From the NCBI GenBank assembly GCA_004144175.1, contig SEFT01000023.1, forward strand, positions 1 through 48,468: 48,468 nt of DNA. The letters are read 5' to 3'. A model generated the notes under the pieces. That model worked only from the letters and a program-made list of their open reading frames with translations, ran no database searches and was not told the origin of the DNA. Below are positions 39,391 to 47,112 of this stretch, one piece after another. A program made the position numbers and the translations under genes. The DNA comes from Sphingobacteriales bacterium. Lineage in GTDB: Bacteria; Bacteroidota; Bacteroidia; Chitinophagales; Chitinophagaceae. Position 1 is the first letter of the stretch. Each line of letters begins with the position of its first letter.

Positions 39391-41133
39391 TTATTGAGCG
39401 TCTGAGATAATTTGCGAATCGTTCAAAACGCCGGTTAATGCCGTCTTTAGCTCCTGCATAAATTGTGGTACTCCGGCTGTGCCTGTGGGTGCGTTTACGT
39501 TTACTTCACCTATCATCTCTTTATTGATGTTTATGTAAATGTTCTTAATGCTTTGGCCTTTCACCTTGTCAACGTCTGTGCCTAATCCACCGCCGCCACC
39601 TGTGCCGCCCGTTCCGCTTGTCTTGCCTATATTAAACCCGTGGCCTGAGAGCAAAAGCCCAGGGTTCCCGAGTGCATAGGCTCGGCTATATGGTATAGGT
39701 ACGCGGTTTATGTTGTGCATATCGCTATATAGGCTGCCGTACTTCTTTAGATACTCTTCATACGCATAACCCCCCGGCACGTTTAATGCCTGCTCCCTTA
39801 GATTATCTTTCCATGAGCTTTCGGCACGTTCGCGGAACTTATCGCCAAACCAATCTTTTTCTTCAAAAATTCGCTTTATCGTGCTGCCTACCTCGTATAA
39901 TAACACACCTGCTGCTGCATACCCTATAACCTTGCCCGCACCTACTAAGGCTGTACCGCCTGCCGGTGGGGTGCCTGGCGCGGGCGTAGGGCCAGCCCCG
40001 GCAGGGTTGACAATACCCCGCGAAATAGCTTGCCCCTGTGCATTATATAGCGTATATGTGCTTTCTGTAGCCCGTAGGTTGGCAGCGTTCAATCGTTCCA
40101 CTGCTGCGGTTAATGCGTCAACCGTCAAAGTATAGCGCCCGGTTACACCCGTTGCGGTTATAGTAGTGCCTATTTCCTGTCCCATCAACCCGGCCCATAT
40201 CGTTTGCGCCCCCCTTACAGCATATATCGCGGTGCGAAAGCCATAATATGCTACTGCTACTTTGCCGATCAACTTACCCCACTTAACAACGGTATCGCTA
40301 TTGTCACGCATCCAGCCTACCCCCTCACGTAAAGCGCCGATTGTTTCCAGTATTTCCGGGCGTAGCTCTTCGCCTAAACTATCTTTCAAAAAAAGCGTAT
40401 CAGTACCGAGGCGGTTAAACTCTGCGCCCATAGTGCGGGTAGCTTCGGGGATGCCCTCGGCAAATTCCTGCTTTAACTGCGCTGCAAACCTGGGTAAAAA
40501 GTCTTCAGATACCAGCTTGCCATCGGACATGAATTTGTCGAGCTGCTTTGTAGTCATGCCCATTGCCCGCGCTGCGATCTGAAACGCACCCGGTATGCGT
40601 TCGCCCAGTTGGCCGCGTAGCTCTTCGGCTTGCACCTTGCCTTTACTCATCATTTGCGAGATAGCCAACAGTGCACCTACAGTTTCGTCACTACTCAATT
40701 GCAATACAGTAGCGGCAGTAGATACCCCCTCAAAAATATCGATCACACCCTGGCCCTCTAACTTGGTGCCTCTGGCTGCTGCTGCAATTGTAGTATAGCC
40801 TTTTGCCGAGGATTCCAGCTCTAAACCTAAATCATAGCTCAGGTCTTTCAGATACTCCAGCCGAGCGGCCCCGGCACCTTTGCCCCCTTCATTAAAGTTG
40901 AGCGAAGACCTTAAACGGTCCATTCTGCGCATCACATCTACTATGTCCCGGCCTACCTCACGAATACCCCACCCTGCAAACGCCTGTACCGCTAACCCTT
41001 TGATTGATGACATACTACTCTTGAGGTCCATTACGGACGCTTCCAGCTTGTTTGTTTCGCTGTCTGCTTTTCTTATTCCTGAGCTAAAATTTACGTCCCT
41101 TAAACTCAGTTCATATATAACTTGGTTGTTCAT
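39391..41133 (-). CDS. phage tape measure protein (short)
   Basis: A 580-aa protein. Residues about 15-310 match the tape-measure N-terminal domain (Tape_meas_nterm): LRDVNFSSGIRKADSETNKLEA coiled coil, DRLRSSLNF, the QMMSKGKVQAEELRGQLGERIPG signature and a later VAYYGFRTAIYAVRGAQ hydrophobic stretch. A Gly/Pro-rich linker and a second membrane-like helix (near 395-412) follow. Its length would set a tail of about 85-90 nm if the usual 0.15 nm per residue applies, which is family knowledge. No tail-tube gene is seen near it. Confidence 0.88.
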   Translation of the reverse strand: MNNQVIYELSLRDVNFSSGIRKADSETNKLEASVMDLKSSMSSIKGLAVQAFAGWGIREVGRDIVDVMRRMDRLRSSLNFNEGGKGAGAARLEYLKDLSYDLGLELESSAKGYTTIAAAARGTKLEGQGVIDIFEGVSTAATVLQLSSDETVGALLAISQMMSKGKVQAEELRGQLGERIPGAFQIAARAMGMTTKQLDKFMSDGKLVSEDFLPRFAAQLKQEFAEGIPEATRTMGAEFNRLGTDTLFLKDSLGEELRPEILETIGALREGVGWMRDNSDTVVKWGKLIGKVAVAYYGFRTAIYAVRGAQTIWAGLMGQEIGTTITATGVTGRYTLTVDALTAAVERLNAANLRATESTYTLYNAQGQAISRGIVNPAGAGPTPAPGTPPAGGTALVGAGKVIGYAAAGVLLYEVGSTIKRIFEEKDWFGDKFRERAESSWKDNLREQALNVPGGYAYEEYLKKYGSLYSDMHNINRVPIPYSRAYALGNPGLLLSGHGFNIGKTSGTGGTGGGGGLGTDVDKVKGQSIKNIYININKEMIGEVNVNAPTGTAGVPQFMQELKTALTGVLNDSQIISDAQ

Positions 41134-41183
41134 CTTGTCTTTTTTTTATGTCCTTATCGGTTTGGGCGGCAGATATGGGAAAA

Positions 41184-41204
41184 GGGGCAGTATAAAACCG
41201 CCCC
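41184..41204 (-). terminator. intercistronic hairpin between tail chaperone and tape measure
   Basis: On the minus strand, GGGGCGG pairs with CTGCCCC (one G-T pair) around a 7-base loop, followed by TTTT. It lies between the two genes and might lower tape-measure expression relative to the chaperone. Confidence 0.5.
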
Positions 41205-41211
41205 GTATTCG

Positions 41212-41628
41212 TTACTTTTTTAATTGGTTAATAGCTACTGTTACCAGGTTCACGACCTCACGGATAGCGCCCAGGTAGTATTTATCATTATCGGGGCTTT
41301 CCGTGTATAAACGCGGGTCGCTCTCTTCTTTGATCAATCCACTTTCAAATATCGTAACCCCGGCAGTTGATGGCGAAGCGTGCATTTTGTCCATAGCGTA
41401 CATTTTCACCTGTCTCGTTGGCTCTTTCACGTACCCGACTACCTGCTCTTTACTCAGTGGCTCTATGAATACTAAAGGGTGTACCGTTGTGCCATGCTTT
41501 GCGGTTAGCTCTTCGGCTTTGGCCTTAATGGCTTTAAAATCGGGTTGCTTTGCCTGTGCTGTGGGCTTTACCTGTGGCTTGCTGGCTGCTGCTGGCTTCT
41601 TATTCGCCTGTGTCTTTGTCTGTCTCAT
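41212..41628 (-). CDS. probable tail-assembly chaperone
   Basis: A 138-aa protein. An Ala/Lys/Pro-rich disordered start (residues 1-30) leads to a compact helical domain: VHPLVFIEPLSKEQVVGYVKEP, then RQVKMYAMDKM and DPRLYTESPDNDKYYLGAIREVVN. The pattern of hydrophobic start, Y-K/R-P and an acidic middle is that of phage tail assembly chaperones, and its position directly before the tape-measure gene is the usual one for them. No frameshifted extension is evident. It begins one base after the stop of the 58-aa gene. Confidence 0.65.
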   Translation of the reverse strand: MRQTKTQANKKPAAASKPQVKPTAQAKQPDFKAIKAKAEELTAKHGTTVHPLVFIEPLSKEQVVGYVKEPTRQVKMYAMDKMHASPSTAGVTIFESGLIKEESDPRLYTESPDNDKYYLGAIREVVNLVTVAINQLKK

Positions 41629-41629
41629 G

Positions 41630-41806
41630 TTATGATTGTTTGTTAGATACTGGTTGAATTGGATTTAGTACGTTTGATACACTGCTTATAATTTGGCTTT
41701 TGACCCTTTCAGGCAGTTCAGGCATGTTAACCGCGGTCGTTTCGATCCTTACCTGGTTTATGTCCATTGTCCATGAAACTGTTACCGTAACTGTTGTTTT
41801 TGGCAT
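41630..41806 (-). CDS. small hypothetical protein (58 aa)
   Basis: ATG 41806 to TAA 41630 encodes 58 aa (MPKTTVTVTVSWTMDINQVR...), beta-rich at the start with a helical C-terminal half. It ends one base before the tail-chaperone start, so it belongs to the operon. No family is recognised. Confidence 0.6.
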   Translation of the reverse strand: MPKTTVTVTVSWTMDINQVRIETTAVNMPELPERVKSQIISSVSNVLNPIQPVSNKQS

Positions 41807-41908
41807 TTGCTTTTAATGTTTGACTTGTGAAAAAATGATTGTTAGGAATGATGCTGCTGCCATCATGGCGAGTAATATTTGAGCTGGAGTAAATGGCGTA
41901 TTCGTTGC

Positions 41909-42442
41909 TTATTTCTGTTTAGTTATTTGTAAGTACCAGGTGTAAAACCCTAAAAAGTCTTTGGCTATGTAATACATACCGCCCGCCCGCTCTATCTTGT
42001 CTTTCTGCTTCTTTTGGTCTTTGCTCATTCGGTCTTTACCGATCTTCACCTCTATTTTGGCAGGCTTGCCACTTATGATTGCGTCTATGTCCGGCGTTCC
42101 TTTCTTAGTAGTGCTTTTACGGTAGCCGGTAATACGCTTTGTAGTTTCCAGCTTGCCTGTTATCACATCATAGCGGCCTACCTCGCTTACCTGGGCCTGG
42201 CCTTGTGTGTTGATACGGTTTGCATAGTGGCCGGTATAGTCGAGAAAAGCAACGATCATTTTAGTTAGTCCGTTGGCTGTCTTGTCGGTCCATGTGTGAT
42301 TCTTTGCTATGCTTTGTAGCTCTTCATCGGGCATGGTAGAACTATTACGCAAGTGCTGAAGATGTGCCGCCCGTAGTGCTGTTACCGCGCCTTTTCTCGA
42401 ATCGTCTATGGTTTTGTCTATTGCATCAAATAAACTACACAT
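41909..42442 (-). CDS. VRR-NUC-like PD-(D/E)XK nuclease
   Basis: A 177-aa protein. After a helical N-terminus comes the nuclease core: GTPDIDAIISGKPAKIEVKIG (the PD...ExK residues, about residues 115-135), then DRMSKDQKKQKDKIERAGGMYYIA. This is the VRR-NUC / Holliday-junction-resolvase-like arrangement found in phage replication modules. It overlaps the primase-helicase gene by 8 bases, supporting a role in processing replication intermediates. The family call is strong; the exact substrate is inferred. Confidence 0.8.
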   Translation of the reverse strand: MCSLFDAIDKTIDDSRKGAVTALRAAHLQHLRNSSTMPDEELQSIAKNHTWTDKTANGLTKMIVAFLDYTGHYANRINTQGQAQVSEVGRYDVITGKLETTKRITGYRKSTTKKGTPDIDAIISGKPAKIEVKIGKDRMSKDQKKQKDKIERAGGMYYIAKDFLGFYTWYLQITKQK

Positions 42443-44999
42443 TGCTGCTGCTATTTTCCTGTGAACTATCTACCGTTATTTTATTTTGTAACCTTACCTC
42501 GACTTTACCGCCTGACTGCCTGTTAACCCTCTTTTCAAAGCCTGCGCTAAACAGTGTTGCTGCCTCTTCCAGTGCTTTTGAAAATCTTTTGCTTGCGTAG
42601 TCCTTTTTATCGAAGTCGCCAACACGTAGAAATCCAGTGTACAGGTCATTTAGCAGGTTCCAGTTTTGGCAGCCGTTCGACGAGTACTCAGTAAACCAGG
42701 ATAGAAACTCTTCGCCGTAATTCAGGCGTATTTGTTTGCGTCTTACCGTTTGGCTCTCTTCCATTGCTGGTATTCCGCTTTGCAAGTATGCGCGTAAACA
42801 CCAAAACATGAGATAGTAAAAGCGGTTCCATTGGTCGTTATCCCAGTCGTCAAACAAGCGGTGCCCAAAATGATCTAAAGGGGTACGCTCCGGGCTGTAA
42901 AAGTTGCTGAACTCTATCAGCTTTACACGGCGCTTTGCGTGGTTGCTGGCTGTGTTTACAGTATAGTTAGTAGTAAAAACCACTTTGGGGGCATCATCAT
43001 AGCTGAGGTATATTTCATCTTGGTTCTTTTTCTCTATGGTTATACCCTCTGTAATGATGGAATAGAACGCCTCAAAATCTATGTTCTTTCTTACATCCTG
43101 AATTGAGACTATATGCGTATCTAACCCAACACGCTGCCAGCAAAATGACTTTTCAGCTTTAAAGTTTTTCCCGTCTATGGTCACATTGTTAACCAGGTAG
43201 GAAAGGGCTTTTAAGAAAATGCCTTTACCAGTGCCGCCGCCTTTCTTTTCGTCCTCTGTCTCTTCTGCCAGTATCACGCTATAAGCCTTAGTAGGGTCTT
43301 TGTATTTGTGTGACAGGTAGCCGATCAATGCTATTGCCTGCTTTATTCTTAGCGGCTCATTATTGCAAATTGCTGCGATAAACTGGAAAAACTCTATATG
43401 CTTTAGCTCATATTCGCCCGGCTCAAAGTTTCGGCCTATAACATGGCTTTTCCATATACATTTCTTTAGCTCTGCGTATGTCTTCAGTTCTACGCCCTCT
43501 ACGGTAACACATGCTACACCATTACGGAACGGGAAAAATCCAGCTTCGGGCGTGTCTCTTAAAAACTCAATATCAAAGCGAGGTAAAAACTCCAGGAAGC
43601 TATCGGCAAAGTACACGCTTGCACCCTTGTAAATCGATTCTAAAAGGTCATCCCTTGTAATACCGTCGAAAGAGTTGGGCAGGCTTGATATGTAATCGAT
43701 GAGGTATTTTTTTATTTCCTCTGTGGTTGTTTCCTCTATAATGCCATGCTCATTTCTTACGATCTTATACGTCTTAGCGCCCTTGTCATAGAAATACAGG
43801 CCAAAGCCGCCGACATCATGCAGGAATGTTAAGAGTAAATGCCTATTTATTGCCAGCTTACCGCCTTGTGGATTAGCCCAAAATGTGCATATTGTATCGC
43901 CCTCATTTTGCGTATAAGCCTGTACAAACTCGCCTGCCTGCTCTATGGTTAACCCTGCATCTGTGGCAATAGCTTCAGCAATAGCGGCATTGCTCATGCC
44001 CCGGTTACGGTAGCTGCCGATCATTCCGGCTGTTTTACGGTCAAGGGTTACACGCTTTGCGCCGTAGCCCAGCTCTAACAGCTTTTTTGCGCAAAGGCTC
44101 CAGTCATTGCCACACTCCAGCAAACAAAACACCGCCGCTGGGCTGTATGCTTTATTTGCCTCAAATTGTGTTGAGGTAGTAAAGACGGTAAACCATTTTT
44201 TTTCTTCGTGATAGTCGCCGCTAATGCCATCTTTTAATGATTTGCCAGGCCTTACATAGAATTGTTTGCACCCGCGCTTGTATGCTTCTGCCCACCCGTA
44301 GCGCTTCAGCAAGTCTTGCATGTCGCCGCGCTCGTTATAGTCAACAAACGGATTTGTACTATACTGGCGCGGGTCTGCTTTGCTTATATACTCTTCTTTA
44401 CGCGGCTCTATGTATTCATTAAAGGACCGGCTTATTATTAGCAGGGCTTCGCGTTCCTCGGGCGTTATGGTAGGTATGCTGCCGAAGTTGTTGTATAGCA
44501 CCTCATAACCGGGTGTAGGGGCTGCAACTATATAGCCGCCTTGCCCCCTTGTCTCTATGAGGCATTGTAACTTTGCGTGCGGGTTCTCTGCTTTCTCTTC
44601 GGCTGTGGCCTCCCTGCTGGCTAACTTTTGGTTGCCCGCTATAACGGAGCATCTATAAAGCACATGATAGCCGCCGTTTTTTGTACTTTCTATGACCAGT
44701 TTGCCTGCAAGCTCCTGCGAATAGTCGTTAACTTCCTGGAGCCAATTAGGGAATAGCCTTTTGCCATCTGTAATGTCCTGTTTGCTATCGATATCAATTA
44801 TTTCCAGGTTGCCGGAAACGGAGCCGCCAATTATAGCGATACCGTAGGCACCTGCTAACATATTATCCAGCTCTGCCGGGGTAGCGATCTGCTGCTGGTA
44901 TGCTGCCCATGAGTAGCGGGCTTTCTTTTTGTCATCTACACCGATAACAGATAAGCCGTACCCTGTGTACTCTGTGGCTGTTTGTCTCAGGTTTAGCAT
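42435..44999 (-). CDS. primase-polymerase / SF3 (D5-like) helicase replication protein
   Basis: An 854-aa protein. Residues 1 to about 190 form a bifunctional primase-polymerase domain: IIDIDS with two Asp (D69, D71), then a GGYHVLYR segment with His112. A linker follows (about 200-560), and then a superfamily 3 helicase (DUF5906/VapE-D5 type): Walker A GGGTGKG (587-593), Walker B-like HIVSIQDV (629-636) and sensor-type VVFTTNYT (673-680). By family it primes and unwinds DNA at the element's origin; plasmid, satellite and phage elements all use such fusions. It overlaps both neighbours by a few bases, so it is made in the core operon. Confidence 0.9.
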   Translation of the reverse strand: MLNLRQTATEYTGYGLSVIGVDDKKKARYSWAAYQQQIATPAELDNMLAGAYGIAIIGGSVSGNLEIIDIDSKQDITDGKRLFPNWLQEVNDYSQELAGKLVIESTKNGGYHVLYRCSVIAGNQKLASREATAEEKAENPHAKLQCLIETRGQGGYIVAAPTPGYEVLYNNFGSIPTITPEEREALLIISRSFNEYIEPRKEEYISKADPRQYSTNPFVDYNERGDMQDLLKRYGWAEAYKRGCKQFYVRPGKSLKDGISGDYHEEKKWFTVFTTSTQFEANKAYSPAAVFCLLECGNDWSLCAKKLLELGYGAKRVTLDRKTAGMIGSYRNRGMSNAAIAEAIATDAGLTIEQAGEFVQAYTQNEGDTICTFWANPQGGKLAINRHLLLTFLHDVGGFGLYFYDKGAKTYKIVRNEHGIIEETTTEEIKKYLIDYISSLPNSFDGITRDDLLESIYKGASVYFADSFLEFLPRFDIEFLRDTPEAGFFPFRNGVACVTVEGVELKTYAELKKCIWKSHVIGRNFEPGEYELKHIEFFQFIAAICNNEPLRIKQAIALIGYLSHKYKDPTKAYSVILAEETEDEKKGGGTGKGIFLKALSYLVNNVTIDGKNFKAEKSFCWQRVGLDTHIVSIQDVRKNIDFEAFYSIITEGITIEKKNQDEIYLSYDDAPKVVFTTNYTVNTASNHAKRRVKLIEFSNFYSPERTPLDHFGHRLFDDWDNDQWNRFYYLMFWCLRAYLQSGIPAMEESQTVRRKQIRLNYGEEFLSWFTEYSSNGCQNWNLLNDLYTGFLRVGDFDKKDYASKRFSKALEEAATLFSAGFEKRVNRQSGGKVEVRLQNKITVDSSQENSSSNV

Positions 45000-45370
45000 T
45001 GCTTATCGTTTTGCTCTGACTTGTTTAGGTGATTCTCCATCTTGTCGGCTACTGATAGAAAGGAATATGCACGCTGCCGCATGGATTCTATATATGTTCT
45101 CAACTTGGCTGCATCCTTGGTCCTATAATAGCCGCCATTGTCGGCCATGAGGTCGGGGATTATGCACTCGCTTCGTATGAAATTGATAATCTTTCTTACC
45201 CTGGAATCGGGCACTTTGTAGCCTTTTTCGGCAAAGCCTTTTTGTATTTGCTTATTTGTAACCTGGTTTTCACGGCCCCAGCGATTATAAAAGCCTTTGA
45301 TAAATAGCGGCAGTAGTTTCTTTTCGGCTTCGGTTAATGGTTGTGTCTCTTTTTCAAATCCGTTTATCAT
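44993..45370 (-). CDS. winged-helix-like hypothetical protein
   Basis: A 125-aa protein. Its central part (about residues 20-85: LFIKGFYNRWGRENQVTNKQIQKGF, then VPDSRVRKIINFIRSE and YYRTKDAAKLRTYI) has the helix pattern of phage winged-helix or replication-regulator proteins. It overlaps the primase-helicase start by 7 bases, so it may feed into replication control. The upstream gap holds the candidate antisense RNA. Confidence 0.62.
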   Translation of the reverse strand: MINGFEKETQPLTEAEKKLLPLFIKGFYNRWGRENQVTNKQIQKGFAEKGYKVPDSRVRKIINFIRSECIIPDLMADNGGYYRTKDAAKLRTYIESMRQRAYSFLSVADKMENHLNKSEQNDKQC

Positions 45371-45396
45371 AATCCTGCAATTATTTTGTTAATGTG

Positions 45397-45427
45397 TTGC
45401 AGGTATCGCGGCGGCATCCTATCTTTG
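45397..45427 (+). promoter_or_regulatory. plus-strand promoter inside the leftward core operon
   Basis: TTG (45397-45399), 20 bases, TATCTTTG (45420-45427). The TTG lies in the right arm of a CCTGCAA / TTGCAGG inverted repeat (45374-45380, 45397-45403). No protein-coding gene on the plus strand follows. Confidence 0.65.
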
Positions 45428-45432
45428 TACCC

Positions 45433-45480
45433 ATTCCGTGAGTACAATATTTCGGGTGCGCTGCTGCGTACCCTTTTTTT
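45433..45480 (+). ncRNA. candidate ~47-nt antisense small RNA
   Basis: A consensus promoter (45397-45427) is followed about 27 bases later by an intrinsic terminator (GGGTGCGC / GCGTACCC plus T7, 45454-45480). The transcript would run opposite to the core operon, across the gap between the excisionase-like gene and the winged-helix gene, with the terminator reaching the excisionase-like stop codon. It contains a TGTAC...GTACA hairpin only partly. It could repress its neighbours in cis, or act in trans. It is too short to encode a protein of note. Confidence 0.5.
45454..45480 (+). terminator. plus-strand intrinsic terminator of the candidate small RNA
   Basis: GGGTGCGC (45454-45461) pairs with GCGTACCC (45466-45473), one G-T pair, loop TGCT, tail of seven T. 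The T-run lies only on the plus strand, so it does not serve the leftward genes. Confidence 0.75.
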
Positions 45481-45841
45481 ATGCTTGTCCTGGTTTTATG
45501 AATGAATTAGCGGCGCTCTCCCTTACCTCTTCGGCAGTAGATACTTTATGAGATGCAAACCATGCTTCTAACTCGTTTTCCTCGAAACGTAGCCCGCCTC
45601 TTTTAATGTGTGGTATTTGTTTTTTGTTTGCCCAGTTGTAGAAAGTGCCTGGTGCATAGCCGTACTTTTCGGCTGCCTGCTGTACTGTGAGGTATTTTTT
45701 CACCTTTTGCGGCTCAGGCATAGGTACAGCCCCGGTAAGGTAGCCCGCCCGCATAATAGTAGCAAGCATCCCCTTTATATCGGTTAGCTCACTTTGTAAT
45801 GTCTCGAATGGATTTGTGTAACCTGCTGCATTGCTGCTCAT
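45479..45841 (-). CDS. excisionase-like helix-turn-helix protein
   Basis: A 120-aa protein. After an N-terminal stretch (1-50), the MerR/HTH_17-type domain reads KKYLTVQQAAEKYGYAPGTFYNWANKKQIPHIKRGGLRFEENELEAWF, the standard excisionase-like form in Bacteroidota mobile elements. It would bind DNA near the attachment site to direct excision and may also regulate transcription. Leftward, with its promoter at 45867-45893 overlapped by an inverted repeat, suggesting autoregulation. Confidence 0.82.
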   Translation of the reverse strand: MSSNAAGYTNPFETLQSELTDIKGMLATIMRAGYLTGAVPMPEPQKVKKYLTVQQAAEKYGYAPGTFYNWANKKQIPHIKRGGLRFEENELEAWFASHKVSTAEEVRESAANSFIKPGQA

Positions 45842-45845
45842 AACC

Positions 45846-45918
45846 GTTTGCTTTATGATTATATAGCAAACGTATTATGATAAAAACCAGCAAAGTGGTT
45901 TAAAGTACTTTAAAGTAC
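45846..45918. promoter_or_regulatory. control region of the excisionase-like gene
   Basis: GTTTGCT / AGCAAAC (45846-45852, 45865-45871) overlaps the -7 element TACGTTTG (45867-45874, minus strand; a TTG lies at 45891-45893). Next to it is a perfect tandem repeat TTTAAAGTAC (45899-45908 and 45909-45918). Confidence 0.55.
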
Positions 45919-45992
45919 CTATTATTTTAGATTAGCCTAATTTTTTTTTGATACAAGGCGTAAAAACACCTTACAACTTCACTAAAACCATA

Positions 45993-46019
45993 TAAAAAAA
46001 AGGATAGTCGCCTATCCTT
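45993..46019 (-). terminator. intrinsic terminator overlapping the end of the 366-aa gene
   Basis: AAGGATAG / CTATCCTT with a 4-base loop and an A/T8 tail read on the minus strand. The TAG stop (46012-46014) lies in the stem, so translation through it may affect termination. Confidence 0.8.
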
Positions 46020-47112
46020 CATTTTCATTTTCCTTTTCTCTCAATTGGTTTAGTTCTGCGTCTAACAGCGCTAAGGGGGCGTTATGGTTCTCTTTTATTA
46101 GTAACGCCCTCACCCTTTCCATGCGCGCTATCGGTACTGCATAACTTGCCCCCTCTACCTTTCTGCGCCCATAGTCAAACCTATGCGCGGATTTCCGCAT
46201 ATCGGTTACATGGGTTAAGAATGTAGTACCTACCTGGCATGGGTAGTTATTTTCATCAAGGTACTGTTTAGCTTGTGTTGCATCAATAATTGCCGGGAAT
46301 TCTCCCGGATAGGCAACACTCATATAGTAACAATACAGCGCAATATCAGCGTGCTTAAAGGTTGCAAATTTGCTTACGCCTTGTTCTACCTGCTGAATGT
46401 CGTCCCCCCTCAAATACTGGTTTGCCAGCTCGGTAGGCGGTTTAATGCCTGGTATTGGAGGCTGCCCATACTTAACCCGGTAAATTGCGGATTCAGCGCG
46501 GGCCACTTCGTCAAGCGTATGATAAAAGTCTATTTGCTGCGCTGTATAACCTATCTGCCTTGTTATAAATTCCTGCATCCTGATTAGGGAGTAGTGCGGC
46601 CTATAAGTAAAATAAGGGGCGTTATGGAACTCAAAAGCTATGAAAACCCGTTCGTGTATGTAGGCGCGTTCTGTCATCCAGCTTTCAATCTCCAGTAGAA
46701 AGGCTTTAATCCTATCGTGTGTAACTAAATCTATTGTTGCAGCCCATGCAGCATTATGGGCATCCTCATAGGCCTGATTTGCTTTTATTTCTGCCTGCTT
46801 TATACGCTCCAGGCGCTCGGGGTTGTCCGCTATGGCGCGCATATTCTTTATATAGAACTCATGCGCAACCTCTACCCGCTTATAATGGTCATTATTGATC
46901 TTATCGAGTTGCTTTTGAGTGCGCTTTTCAGGGTCGCCCATTTCGGCCTTATAGGTATCAAAAGCGCTCTCATATCGTTTCTGCTCTTCGATCTGCTGGC
47001 TTTGCAATTGTGCCTTTAGGTCAAAAAATAACTCATCGTAGGCCTGCACAGCCATGTACCAATTCTTTACAATAGCAAGGGTATTTAATGATATTGAGCC
47101 GGAATTATTCAT
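46012..47112 (-). CDS. hypothetical protein with N-terminal coiled coil, coupled to the integrase
   Basis: A 366-aa soluble protein. Residues about 25-125 form a long charged coiled coil (LQSQQIEEQKRYESAF..., ERIKQAEIKANQAYED). The rest is helical with a His/Tyr-rich central domain (MTERAYIHERVFIAFEFHNAPYF) and a late HRFDYGRRKVEGASYAVP segment. No family is recognised. Its ATG overlaps the integrase stop by 8 bases and a terminator closes the transcript, so it is made with the integrase. It could assist recombination, or be a defence or exclusion gene; the sequence does not decide. Confidence 0.68.
   Translation of the reverse strand: MNNSGSISLNTLAIVKNWYMAVQAYDELFFDLKAQLQSQQIEEQKRYESAFDTYKAEMGDPEKRTQKQLDKINNDHYKRVEVAHEFYIKNMRAIADNPERLERIKQAEIKANQAYEDAHNAAWAATIDLVTHDRIKAFLLEIESWMTERAYIHERVFIAFEFHNAPYFTYRPHYSLIRMQEFITRQIGYTAQQIDFYHTLDEVARAESAIYRVKYGQPPIPGIKPPTELANQYLRGDDIQQVEQGVSKFATFKHADIALYCYYMSVAYPGEFPAIIDATQAKQYLDENNYPCQVGTTFLTHVTDMRKSAHRFDYGRRKVEGASYAVPIARMERVRALLIKENHNAPLALLDAELNQLREKENENEG

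Noticed and set aside
36147-41133. Contractile injection system (T6SS/eCIS)
   Set aside because: No sheath, tube, AAA ATPase or baseplate J/W gene accompanies the hub and spike; a tape-measure gene with Dit-like proteins fits a phage tail tip better.
41811-41908. 17-aa frame with a hydrophobic segment (minus strand, ...MMAAASFLTIIFSQVKH)
   Set aside because: Its hydrophobic reading continues upstream only to the stop of the nuclease gene without a usable start codon, so no supportable gene can be set.
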